Part shown: positions 1-5,289 of the stretch, piece by piece | How the letters are laid out: each line of letters starts with the position of its first letter | Position numbering within the stretch: the stretch's first letter is position 1 | Source: Bacillota bacterium | GTDB taxonomy: Bacteria > Bacillota > Sulfobacillia > RBS10-35 > JAJYVN01 | Reading direction: 5' to 3' | DNA length: 5,289 nucleotides | Assembly: GCA_021791995.1 (NCBI GenBank) | Contig: JAJYVN010000214.1 | Location: 1-5,289 of the forward strand | The notes under the pieces: model-generated | Told to the model about the DNA's origin: nothing | The model's database searches: none | What the model saw: only the letters and a program-made list of their open reading frames with translations | Translations under genes and position numbers: made by a program

Positions 1-113
1 GCAAACCCGGGTCCGCCGCGCCCCCGTGCGCTCGGACGTCGCGTGGGTCCACCGCCTCCCGCCGCGCTCCCAACAGCACCGTCGCCCGCTTGGTCCTACC
101 TCGGGTCGCCTCT

Positions 114-139
114 CCGTAGCCGCCATCCGTAGCCGCCAT
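114..139. repeat. 13-bp perfect tandem duplication
   Basis: The unit CCGTAGCCGCCAT occurs at 114-126 and again immediately at 127-139 with no mismatch. The preceding base (T at 113) also matches the base before the second copy. Thirteen is not a multiple of three, so the duplication would shift any reading frame crossing it, which fits non-coding DNA. It is probably a replication-slippage product; no function is implied. Confidence 0.85.
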
Positions 140-156
140 GCGGATCGGTCACCGGT

Positions 157-189
157 ACACACCAGCTCCCGGCGCCTGGTCTGGTGTGT
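157..189. repeat. 9-bp inverted repeat with 15-nt spacer
   Basis: ACACACCAG at 157-165 is the exact reverse complement of CTGGTGTGT at 181-189. The 15-nt spacer contains the palindrome GGCGCC (171-176) and a second CTGGT (176-180) that could pair with the inner part of the left arm instead. No T-run follows on either strand, so it does not look like an intrinsic terminator. It could be a protein-binding site, an RNA hairpin or chance; it lies about 375 bp from the next start codon, far for a simple operator. Confidence 0.55.
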
Positions 190-509
190 CTTGCTCCCAC
201 CGCACCGCGACCACTGCCGATCCGACTCGCCAGCCCCCGCTGTGGCGCCCTTACTCCCCTCACGCCCGCCCCTCCCGTTCGCCCCGGCCCACACCCTCGA
301 CCACCCACCACCCCTCCCAACCGTCACCGAATCCTCCCCTGAAAGCTTACAACCGAGGAGCATCGCTCCGGTGTCCGCCTGACTCCTCCCCCCCCGGTCC
401 CACACACTTTGCCGAGACAGCGTGATGGCAGAGAGCACACTGAGGGGTCCCTTGCCCCACACGGCACTAAGCGTTTCCTCCTGACTTCACTGGCGTCACC
501 TACCAGGAT

Positions 510-524
510 TGTGGGACTCCCATA
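510..524. promoter_or_regulatory. Small palindrome upstream of lipoprotein gene
   Basis: TGGGA (512-516) and TCCCA (518-522) form a perfect 5-bp dyad around one central C, and a T-A pair at 510/524 would extend it past one G/T position. It ends about 40 bp before the lipoprotein start codon, where a regulator site could sit. A dyad this short is easily found by chance, so this is only a candidate operator. Confidence 0.18.
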
Positions 525-551
525 CCGAAGCTCGATTACGTTTCATAGACC

Positions 552-561
552 GGATGGGGGG
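552..561 (+). promoter_or_regulatory. Ribosome binding site of lipoprotein gene
   Basis: The purine-rich stretch GGATGGGGGG lies just before two adjacent in-frame ATG codons at 565 and 568. Its G-run (556-561) ends 3 nt before the first ATG and 6 nt before the second, so initiation at 568 has the more usual spacing. It supports a start here rather than at the upstream in-frame TTG at 409, because only this start puts a signal peptide at the N-terminus. Confidence 0.55.
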
Positions 562-564
562 TGC

Positions 565-1404
565 ATGATGACGTCGAGCCGTTTAGGAAGATCCGCTCTG
601 TCCATTGCCATGGTGTTCACCCTGGCTGCGTTGGCAGGATGCGGTGCCAAAACCGCCACATCCTCGGCCAGTTCAGCCGCCAAGAGTTCCACGAGCACCA
701 AGAGCTCCACCGCCGCGAAGACTTCCACCACAGCCAAGAGTTCCACCTCTTCCTCGAGTACTTCTAGCACCACTGCGACCGCGGCCGGTTGTGTAGCCGG
801 TACCGCAGGTAGTTCTGGAGTCATCACTGTCTCCGAAGAACCATCCAGTGGGGTGAGCACTCCGACCGGAAGCTGCTGGGCTTCCATCGCTCCTACAACC
901 GCCAATACCGTCGTGATGGGAACGCTGCCATCCGGGGTCTCCGCATGGACCAAGGTGGCGTGGACGGCAAGTAATCTCTATGCACTCGTGTGGGATGCAC
1001 AATGGCCGCTGCCTTCTTCCGGGGCCAACCTCTGGAATGGGCAGACCGTTGCGTTCTTTGTGGCCGGTAACAATGAAAAGGGTGTTCAGGTGGCGAACAC
1101 CGCAGACGACGCGCAATACGGCATCGTGGCGGGAAGCAATGTGGTCCATACGGGGACGCGGGGCCTCACGACCACTCCGACCGGAATCAGCACCATCGTC
1201 CAGAACAAGGGATTTTATGCGGAGCTCATCGTCCCGTGGTCGGACATGGGGATCTCGGCACCGGCGTCGGGCCAGCAGTATGCGTTTGATGTGACGGTTG
1301 ACTACAGTAACTCAACCGGCACGGAGGTGGCTTCGACGGTATGGCAGGGGACCTCCAACAACTATCTGACGACCGCCGGTTGGGGAACGATCAAACTGGG
1401 GTAA
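565..1404 (+). CDS. Secreted lipoprotein with CBM9-like domain
   Basis: This encodes a 279-residue predicted lipoprotein. Residues 6-22 form a short signal peptide (Arg at 6 and 9, then a hydrophobic core), followed by the lipobox L23-A24-G25-C26; Cys26 would be lipidated and become the mature N-terminus. Gly rather than Asp after the Cys gives no inner-membrane retention signal. Residues 30-74 are a low-complexity Ser/Thr/Ala/Lys tether with no predicted fold. Residues 84-279 resemble carbohydrate-binding module family 9 (DOMON-like beta-sandwich): W128-x-K-V-A-W, the strand S136-NLYALVWD, NLW (155-157) before a strand ending at F165, D181/D182-x-Q-Y, the segment F217-YAELIVPWSDMG, the strand FDVTVDY (241-247), a Trp at 260 and a closing GWGTIKLG. 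C76 and C104 could form a disulfide. Family members bind glycans, some as parts of xylanases; here no catalytic domain is attached, so the ligand is unknown. The gene has its own ribosome binding site and converges with the helicase gene. Lipoprotein status is firm and the CBM9 assignment is moderately firm. Confidence 0.87.
   Translation: MMTSSRLGRSALSIAMVFTLAALAGCGAKTATSSASSAAKSSTSTKSSTAAKTSTTAKSSTSSSSTSSTTATAAGCVAGTAGSSGVITVSEEPSSGVSTPTGSCWASIAPTTANTVVMGTLPSGVSAWTKVAWTASNLYALVWDAQWPLPSSGANLWNGQTVAFFVAGNNEKGVQVANTADDAQYGIVAGSNVVHTGTRGLTTTPTGISTIVQNKGFYAELIVPWSDMGISAPASGQQYAFDVTVDYSNSTGTEVASTVWQGTSNNYLTTAGWGTIKLG
682..753 (+). repeat. 18-bp tandem repeat in lipoprotein tether
   Basis: Four imperfect 18-bp units start at 682, 700, 718 and 736, each beginning AAGA followed by a near-constant TTCCAC or CTCCAC block. 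The 14-mer GCCAAGAGTTCCAC occurs exactly at 679-692 and again at 733-746. The units encode a six-residue periodicity with Lys at residues 40, 46, 52 and 58 and Ser/Thr between them. Since 18 is a multiple of three, unit gain or loss would change tether length without breaking the frame. Confidence 0.8.
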
Positions 1405-1410
1405 CCCCAG
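1396..1410. repeat. Perfect dyad with stop codon in its loop
   Basis: CTGGGG (1396-1401) pairs with CCCCAG (1405-1410), and the three loop bases are exactly the TAA stop codon of the lipoprotein gene. In RNA this is a six-pair GC-rich stem at the termination site. It is the first of three inverted repeats across the convergent gene ends; a role in termination or 3'-end protection is inference. Confidence 0.6.
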
Positions 1411-1415
1411 GCCCG

Positions 1416-1439
1416 GGGGCCGGGCGCTTGCCCGGCCCC
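1416..1439. terminator. GC-rich hairpin between convergent genes
   Basis: GGGGCCGGGC (1416-1425) and GCCCGGCCCC (1430-1439) form a perfect ten-pair stem, entirely G-C, around the tetraloop GCTT. It lies in the 38-bp gap between the two stop codons, where a bidirectional terminator is expected. Neither strand has a run of T after the stem, so it is not a canonical Rho-independent terminator. It may act as a U-tract-less terminator, a barrier to 3' exonucleases, or together with the flanking dyads. Confidence 0.6.
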
Positions 1440-1442
1440 TCA

Positions 1443-4400
1443 TCAATCGGTGGCATCCGACCCTTCGATCGGTGAACGGTCGGATGCCACGGCATCGCGC
1501 CATGCCTGCTCCATGCGCTCGCGACTTGCGACGCGAATGCGTTTAAGACCAGCGACCTCGGCCATTCGCCGTAGGTCGGCCTCAAGGTCCGTACCGGTCG
1601 AGCACCGCCGTGCCAGGGCGCGCAATTCTACCAGCGGAATGTCCTCCATGGCCCTCGGCTCTTCACCCGGCGCGCGGAAGTGATCCCAGACCTGCGGATC
1701 CACGTCATTTGGCCAGAACACGTCCTCTCCTGCCTCCTTGGTGTGGCGACAGGCACGAATGCCAAGGCGCCGAACGCGTTCGGCAATACGCCCGCCGGTG
1801 CGGGCAAAGCCATGCAGGCGCGCAATACGACGCGCCAACACCACGGTCTGGATCGGGCCCTCGATAGCGACAACCTGGCGGATGATCTCTCGGAGAGTGA
1901 AGTCGTACCCGTGCTCAAAGAACCGTTCCGGATCGGGCGCAGGGGACGTTACCACTGCCACCCGATAGATCTCCACGGGCCACGGGGAGACTCCAGCACT
2001 CACTGCCACGGGTCGGGTGGGATCTTGCGCGGTGCGCAGGGCTACGTTTTCTCCGCGGTCTTGTGCGAGCAGGTCGGTCAGAACGCCGGAAAGGATGGAC
2101 CTCGCTCCCTCGGCGTCCATCCACCACGCAAGCGATCGCACGTGCAGCACACGCCAGCCGAGCCCCTCCAGTATGCTCGGACGCAATAGGTGGCGATCAC
2201 GGACGGTCGCTTGTGCATCCGAGGGAGGCGCATCACAGAGGATACCCGCAAGGAAGGTGCCTGGATCGTCGGGGTGTACCACCCCGATGTCCACCCGGAG
2301 CTGTGAGGCCCCCACATCGGTTTGAACCTTCCACCCCTGCTCCTCCAGTGCCCGCGCCACCACGGCCGTAAACGCCGAGGATCTCCCGGACTCGGTGCCT
2401 GAACCCTGCTGCAGATGCGCATCGCCACCCCTCTGCGCATACTCCAGAAACCGTCGAAGGTCGGAGACCCCTCGGGCCCGGCTACGGCTAGTGTCGATAT
2501 CCTCCGGTCGCAGGGAAGCGAAGACATGGAGTTCACGGCGTGCGCGCGTGATGGCCACATTCAGTCGGCGCTCGCCCCCCTGCTTGTTCAATGGGCCGAA
2601 GTTCATGGAGATTCGGCCCTCCTCATCCGGTCCATAGGTGATTGAAAAGCACATCACGTCTCGCTCATGGCCCTGGACGTTTTCTAAGTTCTTTACGAAC
2701 ACGCCACCGGAACCATCCTCGGTAAAAAAGGGCTCGAGGCTACCATCCTCGGCCCGTGCTTCCTCCAGAAGATCCTCGATCCGCTTCTGCTGCTGCGCGT
2801 TGAACGTCACAACGCCGATGGAGGGTTGTTGATGCGCCGCCTGTGCCTGCCGCAACCGATTGAGCACAAAGTCTGCAACGGTGCGCGCCTCCGCCGGGTT
2901 GGTGCGCGTCCCGCCCTTCTCATACACCGCCCCTGCTAACCAGTGATATTGCACTGCTTGGTCCCGCGTGGTGGGCGACGGGAAGGTCACGAGCTGATTG
3001 TCATAGTACTGGGCATTGGAGAAGGCGATCAGGCGCTCGCTGCGGCTACGGTAGTGCCAACGCAACTGGAGCTCTGGGAGTCCAATCGCCTCACAGTCAT
3101 CCAGCACGCTCTCCAGATCAGCCTCCAGGCTCGGGTCCAAGTCATCATCATCCCCCGTCCGACCAAAGAAAGTGGTAGGAGGAAGCTGCTTGGGATCCCC
3201 CACCACAACCAGTTGCCGGCCACGGGCGATGGCACCCACCGCGTCCCAGCTCGGGATCTGGGACGCCTCATCAAACACCACCAGATCAAAGGGGGGTGCA
3301 TCCGGCGCCAGATACTGCGCGACAGAGAGCGGACTCATCAAAAGACACGGCGCAAGGACCGGCAAAAGCGGTCCGATCTCTTGAAAAAGTCTCCGCACCG
3401 GCAGGTGCCGACGCTTCTTCGCCACTTCCCGCAGGAGCACACGGTAGGCATGCGCCTCCTCCGATCGAGGAGATGCCTCCCGTAGCCGGGTCCGGAGACG
3501 CTCCGCCAACTGCCGTGCCACCTCGGGCCCGATTCCCTCTCGCCATTCGTCATCAGCTTTGGCAAATTCAGCGATGTGGGCTTCGAGCACAGCTGGCGGC
3601 AGGCCGCAGAGGATGGGGTCGGTGCCTAACGTAGCCGGTGTCCACCAACGGCAGTAGTTGACCGCAAAGAGTTGCCGGACCGATCCCGGCCCCTGTCGGC
3701 CCTCCTCCAGCGCCTGCACGATGGGACCGAGGCCCTTGGTCAGCGCGGCTTGGCGCTCTCGCTGCCAGGCGCACCAGGCCTGCAGGCGCTGGGCATTGTC
3801 GACCATGGTAGCCCCCAGGGCCTCCCACGCCTCCGGAGTGTCCTCCGGGCAAAGATCCTCGTCCGCTGCCATGCACTGGCGCAGCCGACGGCAGGTGCCT
3901 TCCCATGCCACCAGGGCCGAGCGCAACGCGGATGCACGTGCACAGAGTTCCGGAAACCCCTTTGGTCCAACAGAGGTCGGTCGCAGGGAGGCTCTGTCGC
4001 CTCCCAACTCGGCGACAGAGGCCCGCACCTCCGCCGTAAGGTTAGAGGCCTCAACCACCGAAGCAAGGTCCGTGTCCCACCCGCGCCAAAGCCCGTTACT
4101 CGCCTGAGCCAAATCCCCAAGGTCGGCCATCGTCCGGTCCAGGGCCTCGATCGCCAAAAGCTGCTTCAGGTCGTCGGCTGCGTCTGGTTGGCCTGTGTGC
4201 GCGTTGCCTGCCGCTCGAGCAAGCGTGCGCCGCACGCGCCACGACCAGAGCGTCTGGCGCAAAAACCCGGAGCGTTCGGCCTGGCGCAGCATGTGTTGCA
4301 GCCCCTGCAAATCCAGGACCAGGGCCTTGGACAGATCATACGGCAGCGACAAGCGGCGAACGAGATCCGCCCGTCTCTCCATCTGCGCCCGTCCAGACTC

Positions 4401-5289
4401 CAGGCGCGCACACACCTCCGGTGCGTCGGCCCGCAGGGCAAACACCCACCCGTGCCGCTGGAGCTTCTGGCAGCAATCCGCCAAGTGCTCGAGACGTCTG
4501 CGACCGACGGGGTCCAGCGGCGGCTGCGGTAGATCCGCTGCCTCCACGAAATGGGAAACCGCCTCCTCCAGTTGCCGGCGCTGGGTGGCCATGCGCCCAG
4601 CCGATTCCAGCAGTGCGGTCTGCCACGTGGGAGACCAAGCGGTTTGGCGAACGGGCTCCAACGGGTCGTGTGGTCTGAGACCCGAGGCCCGCGCCAGGAA
4701 CTCCAGTTGTTCCGCCTGCTCGGAGAGCTGCGTCCGATCGTCCGGACTGTGCTGATCCAGCGAGGGCCAGGACATGGGGAGATGGGGGATGTTCGAAGAC
4801 TCCAGCATCTGGACCAGAGCAGAAAAAATCGACAGCCCATTGGCGCGGCGCGCATGGAGCCGTTCCTCATACCCACCGATCTCGTCCCGCAGATCCTGCA
4901 CCTTGCGGGCTGCCCGTTCCCACCGATTGGCCGAAACGGTCGGCGCGTCGGGAAGAGACGCCGCCGGCGCACCGGAGGTCGTAACCCCTGCCGCCATCAA
5001 TGTCCGCCGCAAACGATCCAATAGCGCTCGTTTTTCGGTCTTGTTCGAATGCAGCTCCAGGCAGAAGGGCCCGAGCCCCGCCCCCTCGAGCCGGTTCTGC
5101 ACAACCTCGAGAGCCGTCGTCTTCTCGGCAATGAAGAGAACTGTCTTTTCATCCGCCAGACACTGACAGATCAGGTTGGCGATCGTCTGGCTCTTGCCGG
5201 TACCCGGCGGACCGATCAGGCTACAATGTTGACGACTTGCGACGGGCCTCACGGCCGGTAGTTGGGCAGGATTCGCCGGACGGGGGCAG
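1443..5289 (-). CDS. Large SF1 helicase, DUF4011/DUF3320 type (5' partial)
   Basis: The frame is open to the window edge, so the N-terminus is missing; 1281 residues are visible. Numbering from the GTG at 5252, which is probably internal because a Q-motif-like NPAQ segment lies before it: Walker A GPPGTGKS (14-21), Ia-like segment TVLFIAEKT (37-45), a long mostly helical Arg/Leu/Ala-rich insertion (about 100-600), Walker B FDEAS (660-664), motif III GDPKQLPP (685-692), RWHYRSR (731-737), motif V VQGHERDV (859-866) and motif VI RRLNVAITRARREL (895-908). This is a complete Upf1-like superfamily 1 ATPase core of COG1112 type. Residues 957-1045 resemble the Vsr/MTES_1575 nuclease module but appear to lack key catalytic residues. 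Residues 1110-1165 match DUF3320, followed by a C-terminal tail usual for this family. It should be an ATP-driven DNA or RNA translocase in the cytoplasm; substrate unknown. Relatives have an N-terminal DUF4011, expected beyond the right edge. Such helicases are often found in defence or mobile neighbourhoods, but no such neighbour is visible here. Confidence 0.93.
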   Translation of the reverse strand, partial: CPRPANPAQLPAVRPVASRQHCSLIGPPGTGKSQTIANLICQCLADEKTVLFIAEKTTALEVVQNRLEGAGLGPFCLELHSNKTEKRALLDRLRRTLMAAGVTTSGAPAASLPDAPTVSANRWERAARKVQDLRDEIGGYEERLHARRANGLSIFSALVQMLESSNIPHLPMSWPSLDQHSPDDRTQLSEQAEQLEFLARASGLRPHDPLEPVRQTAWSPTWQTALLESAGRMATQRRQLEEAVSHFVEAADLPQPPLDPVGRRRLEHLADCCQKLQRHGWVFALRADAPEVCARLESGRAQMERRADLVRRLSLPYDLSKALVLDLQGLQHMLRQAERSGFLRQTLWSWRVRRTLARAAGNAHTGQPDAADDLKQLLAIEALDRTMADLGDLAQASNGLWRGWDTDLASVVEASNLTAEVRASVAELGGDRASLRPTSVGPKGFPELCARASALRSALVAWEGTCRRLRQCMAADEDLCPEDTPEAWEALGATMVDNAQRLQAWCAWQRERQAALTKGLGPIVQALEEGRQGPGSVRQLFAVNYCRWWTPATLGTDPILCGLPPAVLEAHIAEFAKADDEWREGIGPEVARQLAERLRTRLREASPRSEEAHAYRVLLREVAKKRRHLPVRRLFQEIGPLLPVLAPCLLMSPLSVAQYLAPDAPPFDLVVFDEASQIPSWDAVGAIARGRQLVVVGDPKQLPPTTFFGRTGDDDDLDPSLEADLESVLDDCEAIGLPELQLRWHYRSRSERLIAFSNAQYYDNQLVTFPSPTTRDQAVQYHWLAGAVYEKGGTRTNPAEARTVADFVLNRLRQAQAAHQQPSIGVVTFNAQQQKRIEDLLEEARAEDGSLEPFFTEDGSGGVFVKNLENVQGHERDVMCFSITYGPDEEGRISMNFGPLNKQGGERRLNVAITRARRELHVFASLRPEDIDTSRSRARGVSDLRRFLEYAQRGGDAHLQQGSGTESGRSSAFTAVVARALEEQGWKVQTDVGASQLRVDIGVVHPDDPGTFLAGILCDAPPSDAQATVRDRHLLRPSILEGLGWRVLHVRSLAWWMDAEGARSILSGVLTDLLAQDRGENVALRTAQDPTRPVAVSAGVSPWPVEIYRVAVVTSPAPDPERFFEHGYDFTLREIIRQVVAIEGPIQTVVLARRIARLHGFARTGGRIAERVRRLGIRACRHTKEAGEDVFWPNDVDPQVWDHFRAPGEEPRAMEDIPLVELRALARRCSTGTDLEADLRRMAEVAGLKRIRVASRERMEQAWRDAVASDRSPIEGSDATD
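1450..1490. repeat. 13-bp perfect inverted repeat in helicase 3' end
   Basis: GTGGCATCCGACC (1450-1462) is the exact reverse complement of GGTCGGATGCCAC (1478-1490), separated by 15 nt that include the palindrome CGATCG (1466-1471). It lies within the last 16 codons of the helicase gene, ending 7 bp before its end, and encodes the polar tail around SDRSPIEGSDAT. No T-run follows on either strand. For the lipoprotein transcript it would be a third, downstream hairpin. Confidence 0.75.

Larger units (their letters stand above)
1..564. other. C-rich flank without a convincing gene
   Basis: I find no supportable gene in this stretch. The + strand is strongly C-rich, most clearly at about 195-345, and carries a run of eight C at 388-395. 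One frame is open from the left edge to a TGA at 380-382. Its translation is dominated by Pro, Arg, Ser and His and I recognise no domain in it, so I treat it as compositional, although the 3' end of an unknown gene cannot be excluded. The last 150 bp should hold the promoter of the lipoprotein gene. The best sigma-70-like pair I can find is CTGACT (481-486), 17 bp, CAGGAT (504-509), which matches the consensus poorly, so no promoter is called. A tandem repeat, an inverted repeat and a small palindrome are listed separately. Confidence 0.6.

Noticed and set aside
357..369. Small hairpin GGAGC-ATC-GCTCC after a GAGGAG motif
   Set aside because: The stem is only five pairs, and the GTG that follows at 371 opens a frame of only three codons before a TGA, so neither a leader peptide nor a regulatory hairpin is supported.
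2..382. Open + strand frame from the left edge to a TGA (118 residues if begun at the GTG at 26)
   Set aside because: The frame has high third-position GC, but second-position GC is high too and the product is rich in Pro, Arg, Ser and His with no recognisable domain. It also crosses a 13-bp duplication. A C-rich region without stops explains it better, though the end of an unknown gene remains possible.
481..509. Possible sigma-70 promoter CTGACT-17 bp-CAGGAT
   Set aside because: It matches only 4 of 6 and 3 of 6 consensus positions, which is expected by chance in a stretch this long.
409..564. Upstream extension of the lipoprotein to a TTG at 409
   Set aside because: It would bury the signal peptide and lipobox 52 residues inside the protein, and the ribosome binding site lies just before 565/568.
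543..953. 136-residue - strand frame opposite the lipoprotein tether
   Set aside because: Its Val/Leu/Glu/Ala-rich product is simply the antisense reading of the Ser/Thr repeat codons, and the + strand frame has a signal peptide, lipobox and domain.
3672..4532. 286-residue + strand open frame opposite the helicase
   Set aside because: It lies wholly antisense to the long helicase frame, which has recognised motifs on both sides. Its translation has no familiar motif. Long antisense frames are normal opposite GC-rich genes.
5250..5252. GTG as the true start of the helicase
   Set aside because: It lies only 13 codons before Walker A, the frame stays open to the window edge, and the preceding codons encode an NPAQ segment resembling the Q motif that precedes Walker A in this family.

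Overview
The window is GC-rich bacterial DNA. It holds two real genes that converge on each other and a gene-poor left flank. GC content (roughly 60-65% by eye), strong G/C preference at third codon positions, and a bacterial lipobox on the first gene point to a high-GC bacterium. The lipoprotein would suit a Gram-negative host, but nothing here fixes the taxon. I see no tRNA, rRNA, CRISPR array, insertion sequence or phage gene.

Layout: positions 1-564 have no convincing gene. This stretch is C-rich on the + strand and carries a 13-bp tandem duplication, a 9-bp inverted repeat, a run of eight C and a small palindrome near the next gene. Positions 565-1404 (+) encode a 279-residue secreted lipoprotein: a lipobox signal peptide, a Ser/Thr/Ala/Lys tether built partly from an 18-bp tandem repeat, and a C-terminal domain resembling carbohydrate-binding family 9 (CBM9). 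Positions 1443-5289 (-) encode the C-terminal 1281 residues of a very large superfamily 1 helicase of the COG1112 / DUF4011-DUF3320 type. Its start and N-terminal region lie beyond the right edge.

The two stop codons are only 38 bp apart. Three inverted repeats (1396-1410, 1416-1439, 1450-1490) lie across this junction, the first with the lipoprotein stop codon in its loop and the third inside the end of the helicase gene. None has a T-tract, so they look like a compact shared 3' boundary rather than textbook intrinsic terminators.

The genes converge and have unrelated apparent jobs (cell-surface binding versus nucleic-acid helicase), so no joint pathway is suggested. The observation most worth following is the helicase: a nuclease-like module of the Vsr/MTES_1575 kind seems to have lost the acidic residue and histidine expected at its active site while its surroundings remain conserved. 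Large helicases of this class often occur in defence or mobile gene neighbourhoods, but the window does not show the genes next to it that would test this.
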